33,903 nt of DNA from Micrococcales bacterium (GTDB lineage Bacteria; Actinomycetota; Actinomycetes; Actinomycetales; Microbacteriaceae). Both the position numbers and the translations under genes were made by a program. The notes below the pieces were generated by a model. The model ran no database searches, was not told the DNA's origin, and saw only the letters and a program-made list of their open reading frames with translations. Location: NCBI GenBank assembly GCA_947489235.1, contig CANLDE010000009.1:1-33903 (forward strand). Direction: 5' to 3'. Below are positions 15,616 to 24,038 of this stretch, one piece after another; within the stretch, counting starts at the first letter, position 1; the number at the start of each line of letters is the position of its first letter.

Positions 15616-16680
15616 AACCCCTAGGGCTTTGGCTAAAACCTTGAGCAACCCATCGACATCTTCTTGTTTAGTGTCCCAGGCACACATCCAGCGGACCTGT
15701 CCTGTGTTGTAATCCCAAATGTAGAACCAATATTCCTTTTGGATCTGTTCAATTAGTTCCATGGGCAGCATGGGGAAAACAGCATTAGCTTGGGTTGGGT
15801 TAGGAACTCTTACTCTTCCGTTTGACTTAGCTGCTAGCTCTCTGACTCCAGAATCTAGGGCTTTCGCCATAGCGTTGGCATGTCTAGCGCTTTTGATTGC
15901 TAGGTCATCTTGTAAGAGGCCAATAAGTTGAGCGCTAACGAATCTCATCTTGCTAGGTAGCTGCATTGATGTTTTTCTCAAGAACGGAATACTTAGAGCT
16001 CGAGTCTTCGAGTTGAGAACAACCACTGCCTCAGCAGCAAGTGCTCCAATCTTGGTGCCACCAAAGCTAACTAAGTCAACTCCCACATCGGTAGTGAATT
16101 CTTTGAAAGTTGCATTTAGAGCAGCAGCAGCATTAGAAAGTCTTGCTCCATCCATGTGAAGAACCAGGTTGTTCTCATGAGCAAATGTTGCCAACGCCTT
16201 TATCTCTGGAATTGAATACAAGGTACCAAGCTCTGTAGTTTGGGTAATGCTGATTGCCCCAATCTGCGATCTGTGCACAGAGCCAATATCGAATAGGTGG
16301 GGCTTGATTAGTTCTGGAGTTAGTTTTCCATCTGGAGTTGGAATGGTCCACAGCTTGATGCCGGCCATCTTTTCTGGGGCACCACCTTCATCACTGTTGA
16401 TGTGAGCGGTCTCAGCGCAGATCACTGACTCCCAACGCTTCAAAGTTGAGGAGAGAGCAATTACATTTGCACCAGTTCCATTGAATACTGGAAACACTTC
16501 TGCTTCAGGGCCAAACTGATCCTTGAAGATAGCTTTTAGCTCGCTGGTAACAAAATCGTCTCCATAAGCAACCTCGTGACCATCGTTCACGCTCTTCATT
16601 AGATCAAACAGGATTGGGTGGACTCCAGCGTAGTTATCGCTAGCAAATCCTCGCCATACTTTGCGTTGTTCAAGGCTCAT
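15613..16680 (-). CDS. Threonine aldolase (beta-eliminating lyase family, PLP)
   Basis: 355 residues. The N-terminus has FASDNYAGVHP, typical of low-specificity threonine aldolases. The cofactor-ring Asp is D177 in LHMDGARL, and the Schiff-base lysine is K210 in VSFGGTKIGA. It cleaves L-threonine or L-allo-threonine to glycine and acetaldehyde in the cytoplasm. AAGGAG is placed 7 nt before the ATG, a strong site. It diverges from an orphan response regulator and leads a three-gene leftward run with the nitroreductase and DedA genes; no metabolic link among them is evident. Confidence 0.93.
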   Translation of the reverse strand: MSLEQRKVWRGFASDNYAGVHPILFDLMKSVNDGHEVAYGDDFVTSELKAIFKDQFGPEAEVFPVFNGTGANVIALSSTLKRWESVICAETAHINSDEGGAPEKMAGIKLWTIPTPDGKLTPELIKPHLFDIGSVHRSQIGAISITQTTELGTLYSIPEIKALATFAHENNLVLHMDGARLSNAAAALNATFKEFTTDVGVDLVSFGGTKIGALAAEAVVVLNSKTRALSIPFLRKTSMQLPSKMRFVSAQLIGLLQDDLAIKSARHANAMAKALDSGVRELAAKSNGRVRVPNPTQANAVFPMLPMELIEQIQKEYWFYIWDYNTGQVRWMCAWDTKQEDVDGLLKVLAKALGV

Positions 16681-16809
16681 CGGTGGCTCCTTTTCCTTAG
16701 CTTCACTACTCTATATTGCCCCAAAACTGCGTTCGCCAATAAGAACATTTTGAAAGCCTCCTAAATACCTTTGGATAGTTAGACTTGAGCCAAGATTGGA
16801 GCAATTCTT
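16681..16809. promoter_or_regulatory. Divergent promoter region between threonine aldolase and response regulator
   Basis: For the rightward regulator a candidate promoter is TTGAAA (16750-16755), an 18-nt spacer and GATAGT (16774-16779). GGAG (16798-16801) is its ribosome binding site, 8 nt before the ATG. For the aldolase only the ribosome binding site is clear. Confidence 0.4.
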
Positions 16810-17451
16810 ATGTATCAAAGATCTGTTCTTGTAGTAGAAGACGAGCCGTTCATCAGGGCATTGGTTGCCGACAAGTTGAAACATGATGGTTTTAAGGTTC
16901 AAGTTGCCGCTACCGCTCGCGAAGCCAGAAAAATCACTGACCTTGAAGATGTCGACGTCATAATTTTGGATATCGACCTAGGTGCTGGCCCTAATGGTCT
17001 GGACATCGGAGTTGTAATGAACAAGCTCCATCCTGATATGGCGCTGGTTTTTCTGACCCACGTGGCAGAGCCGAGATTACTTGGTTTCGATGTGAAGTCC
17101 GTTCCAAAGAATGCTGCATATCTTCTTAAGAGTCGCCTGTCCGACCCCGATGTTTTGAACCAAGCAATAGAAGCAGCTTTGCGCGACAAGGTCGGTGCCA
17201 AGTTCAGGGATGATCTCCAGCCTTCACACTCACTTGTTAACGTATCTAAAACTCAGTTTGAAGTATTACGTCTGATTTCCAAGGGTTACTCAAATAAGCA
17301 GATCGCAGAGGAGCGAAACACTACTCTTCGTGCTGTTGAGAACCTAATCAACAGGGCTGTAGCTGCTGCGGGTATTGACGTGACTTCAAAGACCAGCGCT
17401 CGAGTAATTGCGGTTAGAGAATTCGTAAAAGCTGCCGGTTTACCCGAATAA
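16810..17451 (+). CDS. Orphan response regulator with LuxR-like output domain
   Basis: 213 residues. The receiver domain (about 5-120) has the acidic pair E10-D11, the phospho-acceptor D54 in [11 protein letters not shown], a Thr in VFLTHV, and the conserved Lys in AYLLKSRL. The output domain (about 143-205) is a GerE/LuxR helix-turn-helix, [20 protein letters not shown] followed by [11 protein letters not shown]. It should switch gene expression on phosphorylation. No sensor kinase gene is adjacent, so its partner lies elsewhere or it is controlled another way. Its last 12 nt overlap the convergent nucS gene. Confidence 0.92.
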   Translation: MYQRSVLVVEDEPFIRALVADKLKHDGFKVQVAATAREARKITDLEDVDVIILDIDLGAGPNGLDIGVVMNKLHPDMALVFLTHVAEPRLLGFDVKSVPKNAAYLLKSRLSDPDVLNQAIEAALRDKVGAKFRDDLQPSHSLVNVSKTQFEVLRLISKGYSNKQIAEERNTTLRAVENLINRAVAAAGIDVTSKTSARVIAVREFVKAAGLPE

Positions 17452-18138
17452 AGAATCTGGATCTATAGACGCTTCCCTAAGTTGTTCGTAATCAAGAATT
17501 AGACACTCGATACCTCTATCCTCAGCGAGAGTTCTGGCTTGAGGTTTTATCTCCTGGGCCGCAAATATTCCCCGCACAGGCTTCAGTGCATCATCTCTGT
17601 TCATGAGTTCTAGGTATCTAGTGAGCTGCTCAACGCCATCGATTTCTCCACGACGCTTTATTTCAATTGCTACGCTCTGACCGTTACTATCTTTTGCCAA
17701 GATATCTACTGGGCCAATCGGAGTCATATATTCTCTTCTAACCAACTTGGCACCGGCACCAATAATTTCTATCTGTGCTGCCATGAGTTCTTGAAGGTGA
17801 GCTTCAACACCATCTTTGATCAGTCCAGGATCTTTACCAAGTTCATGATCAATATCTGTGTGTATTTCAAAGATTTGAATCCAGAGAATATCTGCTGTCT
17901 TTGCTTGGCTTACTCGCCAAATCTCTTTTACTCCGTTACCTAGCTGCTCTTCATCAGGTTCATGGGTTGAGTAATTACAAGGAGGGTTCATCCAGTTCAA
18001 AGGCTTATAAGAACCAGTTTCACTGTGAATAAGAATGCTGCCATCACCTTTGAGCATCAGAAGTCTTCGGGCTTTAGGTAGGTGGGCGGTTAGCCTGCCA
18101 GCGTAGTCAACTGAGCAGTCGGCAATAACAAGACGCAT
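17440..18138 (-). CDS. nucS: Mismatch-specific endonuclease NucS (EndoMS)
   Basis: 232 residues, the usual length. An N-terminal DNA-binding/dimerisation domain starts with [16 protein letters not shown]. The C-terminal RecB-like nuclease domain has GPVDILAKD (D145), VAIEIKRRG (E159, K161) and [10 protein letters not shown] (Q171), matching the catalytic set of archaeal and actinobacterial NucS. It cuts both strands at G-T, G-G and T-T mismatches and replaces MutS/MutL repair in most actinobacteria. The C-terminal end DPDSLFG resembles a beta-clamp binding tail. Its ATG has only a weak ribosome binding site. The gene converges on the response regulator. Confidence 0.96.
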   Translation of the reverse strand: MRLVIADCSVDYAGRLTAHLPKARRLLMLKGDGSILIHSETGSYKPLNWMNPPCNYSTHEPDEEQLGNGVKEIWRVSQAKTADILWIQIFEIHTDIDHELGKDPGLIKDGVEAHLQELMAAQIEIIGAGAKLVRREYMTPIGPVDILAKDSNGQSVAIEIKRRGEIDGVEQLTRYLELMNRDDALKPVRGIFAAQEIKPQARTLAEDRGIECLILDYEQLREASIDPDSLFG

Positions 18139-18243
18139 CTAACTATTTCTTATTTAGTTTGGTGTCTATCTCTTCTAATCGACAGATTAGATGAGCTAAA
18201 GATTGATCTACTCAAAGGATGCCTTTGGTGCTTTTGCGGTCAT
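18139..18243. other. Short gap between nucS and DUF4956 genes with two small inverted repeats
   Basis: No gene seen. It holds two inverted repeats: TCTAATC-GACA-GATTAGA (18174-18191) and CAAAGG-ATG-CCTTTG (18213-18227). Neither is followed by a T-run on the minus strand, so they are not good intrinsic terminators for the DUF4956 gene; they may mark the nucS promoter area. Confidence 0.35.
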
Positions 18244-18801
18244 TTAGGACTCGATTTCTAGCTTCATTCCAATTGGGGTGGTAGTAACGGCTTTGACTTG
18301 AACTCTTTGAACGCTGTAGCCAAGTTGAGCTTCAACCTTCTGCTTTAGTGCAATAGGTTCTATCTCCACGTAATCGGTTGAGAGAGAAAATCTCTGGTTT
18401 ACTCTTTGCGGAAGCACTCTAGGGTGATCCACTACGAACACTGCTAGAGCTAGAAGGCAGGCATACAAACTCTGCACCGCAATGTCATAGGCAGGTAGGC
18501 CAAGGGTTAGGCCCATAGCCAAAGCAACCAGAAGGTAGGTAATCTCCGTCCAACCCAAGGTTGTTGATCTCATGCGGAAGATTGAGATAACGCTAAATAG
18601 GGCAAACCCGACACCAATGGAGATGGTGAATGTGCCTAGGGCACCACCTAAGACATAAAGGGTGATATTGACCAGGCAGATAGCCACAAAGACGTCCCTG
18701 CGCTTGTGTCTTCTATAGAAGAACACGTATGCCACTAGGTATAGCAAAACTAGATTTATGCTGAGAGTCGCTAGAAGTAGCGAATAGTCAATGGGGGTCA
18801 C
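18244..18801 (-). CDS. DUF4956 family membrane protein
   Basis: 185 residues. Four hydrophobic segments in the first 130 residues are followed by a soluble C-terminal alpha/beta tail. The family core is GVGFALFSVISIFRMRS and WTEITYLLVALAMGLTLGLP. DUF4956 proteins are repeatedly found beside CotH kinases and VTC-type polyphosphate polymerases; no function is established. Here it faces a CotH gene across only 18 nt. The GTG start is 6 nt from TAGTCT, so the message is probably leaderless, and that -10 overlaps the CotH -10 on the other strand. No VTC polymerase gene is present in the window. Confidence 0.9.
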   Translation of the reverse strand: MTPIDYSLLLATLSINLVLLYLVAYVFFYRRHKRRDVFVAICLVNITLYVLGGALGTFTISIGVGFALFSVISIFRMRSTTLGWTEITYLLVALAMGLTLGLPAYDIAVQSLYACLLALAVFVVDHPRVLPQRVNQRFSLSTDYVEIEPIALKQKVEAQLGYSVQRVQVKAVTTTPIGMKLEIES

Positions 18802-18819
18802 AAAGATAGACTAGCCTAC
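18802..18819. promoter_or_regulatory. 18-nt bidirectional promoter with overlapping -10 boxes
   Basis: The seven bases TAGACTA (18807-18813) read as TAGACT toward the CotH gene (7 nt to its ATG) and as TAGTCT toward the DUF4956 gene (6 nt to its GTG). Both spacings put the transcription start at the start codon. No clear -35 box is seen on either side. Confidence 0.6.
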
Positions 18820-20106
18820 ATGGTTATCCGAAGAGGCCTTAGAAGGCTTGTAGCGGGCTTATCGGCCCTTGTTTTGGGCTCAGTTCTCTTGATATCCCCT
18901 GCTCAGGCTGCTAGCCCCCTAAAGTCCACAGACTTCTTCAACCCAGCCAAAATCCTTCGTATTGACCTTGATTTGCCTGGAGCCACAGTTTCAGCTCTCA
19001 ATGACAAAAATACCTATAGAACCTATGCCCCGGGGGCTATCGTCATGTCGGTTGATGGCAGATCCAGTGGCAGCCTACCCATGGACATCAGGCTCAAAGG
19101 AAGTACTTCCATTTCTAAGCTTGATGCCTCCCCTAGCTTCAAGATCAAGTTTCCCAAGGGGCCCTCTGGAACTGGTTTTCTTGGCCAACGCAGACTCACC
19201 CTAAACGCTTTGACCCAAGATGGCAGCAAAATACATGAGTACGGTGCCTATGCACTATTCAATGCCATGGGAGTGCCGGCCTCTAAAACTGGCTGGGCCA
19301 GAGTTTATGTCAATGGTGAAGATCGTGGTTTATATCTAAACGTTGAACAGCCAGACGAAAACTTTATGGCGAAAAGATTCAAAGACATCACCCAGCATGT
19401 CTATGAAGGTGTTGCTGTTAAGGACTTCAAGCCCGGCAATGACTACGGCGATAACGTCTCTGGAGCATTCTTAGCTGACTACGGTTGGAAAGTTACTCCA
19501 AATAAAAATGATCTAGCCGAGCTGATCTCTGTTGTGAACTACAAAGATCCGGCTACTTGGTATAAAGCTCTCGAAACATATACGGATCGACCAGCACTAA
19601 TCAAATTTCTGGCAGTAGAAAACTTCTTAGGACACTGGGACGGCTATACCGGACCAAATGTTAATAACTTCTTTATAAGAAGTAACACACGTGGCAAGTT
19701 CACCTTCATTCCTTGGGGTGTTGACCAAACCTTTGGTGAGAACAGACAAACAAGAACCCTAGGGGACACCTTCCTAACCCCAATGCTGTCAAAGACTGCT
19801 ACACATCCGTGGTTACCTAAGGAAACTGCTAGAGGCATGTTGTATACAAAGTGCATCGCATACACAGTTTGTAAGACTGCTTACTTGACTGAACTCAAAG
19901 CTGTATCAGCGATGGCTACCAAGATGAAACTTGGCACACTAATGAAATCAGCTGCCGCGCTCATCAAGCCGGTGCTGCTAACTCAATACCCTGCAGGATC
20001 ATCATTGTATGAAATTTCACAGCTGGAACAGACGCGTTCAATCGCATTCATCGCTACAAGGCAGAAGGAAGTTGCTGCTCTAGTCAAGACCTACAAGATT
20101 AAATAA
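18820..20106 (+). CDS. Secreted CotH-family kinase-like protein (first copy)
   Basis: 428 residues. A signal peptide has a basic start and hydrophobic core, ending SPAQA near residue 30. The CotH domain follows: MDIRLKGSTSISK, RRLTLNALTQDGSKIHEYGA, VYVNGEDRGLYLNVEQPDEN, then GHWDGYTGPNVNNFF (D274) and FIPWGVDQTFG (D302). These aspartates match the metal/ATP-site residues of the family; the usual W-D-x-D is W-G-V-D here. CotH of Bacillus phosphorylates spore coat proteins; this copy is predicted outside the cell, so its phosphate donor is unclear. It has no ribosome binding site but a -10 box 7 nt upstream. Its 3' end overlaps the convergent 1273-residue gene by 8 nt. Confidence 0.92.
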   Translation: MVIRRGLRRLVAGLSALVLGSVLLISPAQAASPLKSTDFFNPAKILRIDLDLPGATVSALNDKNTYRTYAPGAIVMSVDGRSSGSLPMDIRLKGSTSISKLDASPSFKIKFPKGPSGTGFLGQRRLTLNALTQDGSKIHEYGAYALFNAMGVPASKTGWARVYVNGEDRGLYLNVEQPDENFMAKRFKDITQHVYEGVAVKDFKPGNDYGDNVSGAFLADYGWKVTPNKNDLAELISVVNYKDPATWYKALETYTDRPALIKFLAVENFLGHWDGYTGPNVNNFFIRSNTRGKFTFIPWGVDQTFGENRQTRTLGDTFLTPMLSKTATHPWLPKETARGMLYTKCIAYTVCKTAYLTELKAVSAMATKMKLGTLMKSAAALIKPVLLTQYPAGSSLYEISQLEQTRSIAFIATRQKEVAALVKTYKIK

Positions 20107-23100
20107 CTCCAGCTAGCTGCATAGTCCAGGCAAGCATCGCTATGCCACCGATTCTATAGACCCAGCGCAACCTCGGCTGCATGATAGGTCGGTCTTCCCC
20201 ATCTTTACCCTCGCGACCAAACATTCCAATAAAGCCGATTAGGAATACTGGAATAGGTAAGAGCATGAACAGGTATTGCGGATACTCTGGATTGCCTTCA
20301 AGCCAGCCAGATATCATTCCTGCACTAAAGCTAGAAACAATCAAAGTTAGAGCTAAGCCCGGTACACCTTTTGGAATAACTCTCCAGATTAATGGATAGT
20401 TAGGGAACCGATCAGAGAACCAGCTCAAGATATTAGGCAAGATGAAAATAAAACTTCCTACCCAGACTTGCCAAACGTTACCCATGAATGCCGCTGTCAC
20501 AAAGATGAATAGGAATAGTCGCACTCCTGTTGAAATGTACTTCTGCATTTGAGAGGTGACAGGAACTTCAGTTGGGTTGATGGTGTCAAGACGTTTGGAG
20601 AACCCTCTGGCTGCTAACTCTTCAAAGAGAATTCTTAGGGCTATACCTATGGCTAGGAATAGAGCGAATTCTGATACGTGATTAGCAACAACAAGTGTTC
20701 TTCCTGCAAGAGCTGGCAAAGTTGCCACCATAGCTGACACGGACCAACTTATGAAGAATGTAAGCACAGCTAGATCAACTATGCGATCCCAGAAGTAAGC
20801 AAAACTTGTCTCGAACTGTTTTCTAATCGCTCTAAAGGCAACACCAATTAGAGCAGGGCCAAAGCCAAGAAGTAGCACACCCAGCATCAAACGAATGTCC
20901 GATAGACCGCTGATGCCGTAGATACTGACCATTCCAATTGAATAGACGAGGGTAGCTAGTAATCCAGATAAAGCATCAAACATTCCTAGAACTGCAATTG
21001 CTAGGAACAACTCCCAGGTTGGAGGTCTTAGTTCAATCGAAGGCTGCATCAAAGCCACGGTGGCCAATGCAACTCCAGTGATTGGTAATGCTAGCCACAT
21101 CGAACCAAAGATTGCACGAAGGTATGCGCCATCGTTTACTACTTTAGATATAACTGGCGAGACTGGTGCCAAACGCACAGTGAGATTGTGGGTTAAGGTA
21201 TCTAGGAAAGTGAGTGCTTTGAGCTTGAAAATTGGGATTTTATCGCCCCAACTTACTCTGTCCGTTGTGAAAGTTTCGACCTCAGCATCAAGAGTTGAAA
21301 TCTCCCCATCTTTGACTTCGGTGTTTTGAGCATTTGATTCACCAGATCCAGCTTCCGCTCTAGCACCTCCACCGCCGCCAGCTGCAGCGCCTGCCACTGC
21401 GCCAGCAACCGCTCCAGCTACAACAACTGCTGTTCCCACTGCTTCTGCTACAGCTTTGATGCCTTCAGGGCTTGCTAGCGGGTCATACGGCTGGCTAGGG
21501 GCGTTCTCGTCTGTCTGAGTGCCTGGCACCTCAGTACTCGGCTCAACTGGGGTCTCAGGGTCAATTACCTCAGGAAGTCCGTTAGGTCCAGCTATGCCGG
21601 TGAGGGTTAGGTTTATCTGCTGAGGGCTAAGTAAAGTTTCTTCAGCATTAACTGCTCTACCAAAACTGCCTAAGCCTTTACCGAATCCAGCTACCTTAGG
21701 AAGCGACATATTTGTGACTACATCTTTACCTACTATCACAAGTCTGATCTTGTATTCACCTAGCTTGGCAATTGTGAACTCAGCAGAGTTTGCGGAGTTT
21801 CCAGTGAAGGAAGTTCTGCCTAGGTATTGCCATAGCCCGTCGGTTTCCATAAATGCAACAACATCGGAAGCCGCAGCTATGCCCGCGCTTACGTTAAGTG
21901 TGAGTCGAACCGAAGATCCAACTTCGACTTGCTGGGTTGAGGCAAGCTGTATTTGTTCATCAACAGTCGAGTTGGTTAGATCTGTCAGAACTGTAACTGT
22001 TGGTGCACCTGGAGTTGGCGCATAAATTCCATATTCTTTCAAAGCATTCTGGGTTTCTTCATCCAAATCAGAGAAGACTCGAGCAACTGGATTTGGATCG
22101 AGAGACTCTGGTGTTTGGCCAGGGGTAACAGTAACAGTAGTGGCTTTAGTTGACTGTTCTGATAATGCAGAAACAATGTCATCGTATGGGCCTCTGTTTC
22201 CAGCGGCGTCTTTTGCAGATTCAGATAAAAGTGTGAGACCAAATGTTCCATCTGCACAGCCATCTAAACTAACTTGGAAGTATTTTCCGCTTCCAATTAA
22301 ATAACCGACCTTGCAGAGTCTCGAAGTACCAGTTGCTGGCTTGAAACTGGCAAGAGTCAAACCCGTTACAACTTCATCAAACCGCACATCAAACACATGG
22401 CTGTTTGTTTGTAGACTTCCTGGCTGGATAACAATGCTCGCCTCAGGTGCAATATCATCTGTCACTACTGCTTTGCCATATAGCTCTGATGAATTTATAT
22501 AGCTTGGTCCGGCGTTGCCCGATGAATCCATAACCGTATTCTGGCCTAAGCCCAGAGCAAATGTTCCAGCCGAACAGTTCGTAAGCGATACCTGATAATT
22601 TGAACCCCCACCATTTAGAGAATTGACTAAACATCCAGTAGCTGTGCCGCTATAAAACTTAAAGTCATCTTTCGAAAGCCCCTGAACATTTTCATCGAAG
22701 AGCACATCAAACAACTTTGTTGACTGGTTGAGAGTTGAATTGACCAAGCTAATCTTTGCTTCAGGTCCTGCGGCATCAATTACCACCGGGACAGAACTGA
22801 CATCAAAGACAGTGGCCACCAGTGTGCCCTGGAGTTTAGATTTTGGGTCTCTCGGTGTCACACTGAATTGGTAAATGTAAGGAGCTTTAAGGGGTTTGAC
22901 AGTGGTAATGGTTGTCTTTAGGGCTTGCCAGCTAGCCGCGCTGCCGCTTAGAAGTATGTCTTTTAGTCCAAAATCTCTTTTGGATTTCAGAACTAGTTTG
23001 AACTCAATTACGTTTGCAGAAGTAGGGTTGCTACCAAAAACTTCAAGCGATCTTGTCCCTAGGATTGGGAAATATCTAACTAGGACTTTTCCTGAAGTGG

Positions 23101-23920
23101 AAGCGCTCTGATATTTACTGATGGCTACTTTCCCACCGGCTGGGGAACTCTTTCCTGCGTTGCCACCGTAGCCAGCTGATTCATTGCCTGAAGCTTTATA
23201 GAGACCTCCACCTAAGCCTCCCAGGACTCCAGCGCCACCTCCTCCGCCACCAGCACCATCTGAATATGGATTGCCTGTGGTTGAGGTTCCAGCAACTCCA
23301 GCTGAACTCTCTGAGAAATTATCGCCAATTGAGCCCTGGGTTGATCCATTTGTAGAGTTGGCACAACCACCGCCAGCACCGGCACCGGCAGCGATGAATA
23401 TTTCTTCGCCAACCTCAAGCACTGTTGCCGCACCACCGCCACCACCTCCACCTGAAGAGCCGACTGGACCAGCATTTCCACCTTTACCGCCTTTGTAAGC
23501 ATCCCCCAGTAAAGAATTACCACCCAGGCCTCCGCCCGAGCCACTTGCTCCGCTGGCCCCATCCTTACCTTTTTCACCTGGATAGAAATTGATGGTTTTG
23601 TTTGATAGGTCGGAGTATTGAATAAAGAGGTACCCAGCATCACCACCATATGATCTGGCACATGCCCCGCCATCAAGGCCACCTGCTCCACCGGCAGCTC
23701 CAAAAACCTCGAATTCAATTTCACCCAAACCTTTTGGAATTGTTAATGATTTAATTCCATCGGTGTATGAGTAGGTTCTTTCACAAACTTCACCCGAGAG
23801 TGCGAAACCTGGGATACAGTCCTCTGCGGCATGAGCAAGCGGGCTAGCTGCAAGACTGAAACCCATTCCTAGCGATATTGCCATTAATGAATTAACAAGT
23901 TTTCCTGTAACCTTACCCAT
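20099..23920 (-). CDS. Large surface protein: glycine-rich region, Ig-like repeats, C-terminal multi-pass membrane domain
   Basis: 1273 residues, no recognised function. A signal peptide (cleaved near 31, SPLAHA) is followed by a glycine-rich region (about 60-260) rich in GGAGG and GGGG runs, like the Gly-rich domain of receptor kinases. Next are Ig-like modules at about 287-374, 384-474 and 484-584. The last two are related to each other (FDVLFDENVQGLSKDDFKF; FDVRFDEVVTGLTLASF) and each carry two Cys. A further beta domain (647-740), a Pro/Glu/Thr linker, an Ala/Gly stretch (820-850) and about nine to eleven membrane helices (935-1273) complete it. A large exported head on a polytopic anchor is unusual. 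The ATG has GAGG 9 nt upstream, partly inside a hairpin. Confidence 0.8.
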   Translation of the reverse strand: MGKVTGKLVNSLMAISLGMGFSLAASPLAHAAEDCIPGFALSGEVCERTYSYTDGIKSLTIPKGLGEIEFEVFGAAGGAGGLDGGACARSYGGDAGYLFIQYSDLSNKTINFYPGEKGKDGASGASGSGGGLGGNSLLGDAYKGGKGGNAGPVGSSGGGGGGGAATVLEVGEEIFIAAGAGAGGGCANSTNGSTQGSIGDNFSESSAGVAGTSTTGNPYSDGAGGGGGGAGVLGGLGGGLYKASGNESAGYGGNAGKSSPAGGKVAISKYQSASTSGKVLVRYFPILGTRSLEVFGSNPTSANVIEFKLVLKSKRDFGLKDILLSGSAASWQALKTTITTVKPLKAPYIYQFSVTPRDPKSKLQGTLVATVFDVSSVPVVIDAAGPEAKISLVNSTLNQSTKLFDVLFDENVQGLSKDDFKFYSGTATGCLVNSLNGGGSNYQVSLTNCSAGTFALGLGQNTVMDSSGNAGPSYINSSELYGKAVVTDDIAPEASIVIQPGSLQTNSHVFDVRFDEVVTGLTLASFKPATGTSRLCKVGYLIGSGKYFQVSLDGCADGTFGLTLLSESAKDAAGNRGPYDDIVSALSEQSTKATTVTVTPGQTPESLDPNPVARVFSDLDEETQNALKEYGIYAPTPGAPTVTVLTDLTNSTVDEQIQLASTQQVEVGSSVRLTLNVSAGIAAASDVVAFMETDGLWQYLGRTSFTGNSANSAEFTIAKLGEYKIRLVIVGKDVVTNMSLPKVAGFGKGLGSFGRAVNAEETLLSPQQINLTLTGIAGPNGLPEVIDPETPVEPSTEVPGTQTDENAPSQPYDPLASPEGIKAVAEAVGTAVVVAGAVAGAVAGAAAGGGGGARAEAGSGESNAQNTEVKDGEISTLDAEVETFTTDRVSWGDKIPIFKLKALTFLDTLTHNLTVRLAPVSPVISKVVNDGAYLRAIFGSMWLALPITGVALATVALMQPSIELRPPTWELFLAIAVLGMFDALSGLLATLVYSIGMVSIYGISGLSDIRLMLGVLLLGFGPALIGVAFRAIRKQFETSFAYFWDRIVDLAVLTFFISWSVSAMVATLPALAGRTLVVANHVSEFALFLAIGIALRILFEELAARGFSKRLDTINPTEVPVTSQMQKYISTGVRLFLFIFVTAAFMGNVWQVWVGSFIFILPNILSWFSDRFPNYPLIWRVIPKGVPGLALTLIVSSFSAGMISGWLEGNPEYPQYLFMLLPIPVFLIGFIGMFGREGKDGEDRPIMQPRLRWVYRIGGIAMLAWTMQLAGVI

Positions 23921-23931
23921 TTAGGACCGCC

Positions 23932-23949
23932 TCAATACTTTGGTATTGA
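23932..23949 (-). promoter_or_regulatory. 5' hairpin overlapping the ribosome binding site of the 1273-residue gene
   Basis: A 7-bp stem, TCAATAC and GTATTGA, closes a 4-nt loop. On the minus strand the 3' arm runs into GAGG, the ribosome binding site. A TAGGAT box (23955-23960, minus strand) would start transcription at about 23948-23949, so the hairpin would form the very 5' end of the mRNA. Confidence 0.45.
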
Positions 23950-23991
23950 TGCCAATCCTATTTACAGCGCTTTTTGCTTCCTCTATAGCTC

Positions 23992-24005
23992 TTCGCTTAA
24001 GCGAA
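23992..24005. promoter_or_regulatory. 14-bp perfect palindrome, possible operator
   Basis: TTCGCTTAAGCGAA is perfectly self-complementary. It is centred about 50 nt upstream of the inferred transcription start of the 1273-residue gene, a usual place for an activator site. It also lies just after the stop of the next leftward gene. It has no loop and no T-run, so it is not a typical terminator. Confidence 0.45.
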
Positions 24006-24038
24006 TGAGATTTATTAGCTCCGTGTCGGTACGTCCGA

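Noticed and set aside
18174-18227. Two inverted repeats as terminators for the DUF4956 gene
   Set aside because: Short stems and no T-run on the transcribed side.
18208-18243. 11-codon frame on the minus strand immediately after the DUF4956 stop
   Set aside because: It has no conserved character, no ribosome binding site of its own and ends in a small inverted repeat; probably chance.
23212-23724. 170-codon frame on the minus strand inside the Gly-rich region
   Set aside because: It is a shifted frame of the 1273-residue gene; the Gly codons keep other frames open. The in-frame protein has a signal peptide and clear domains.
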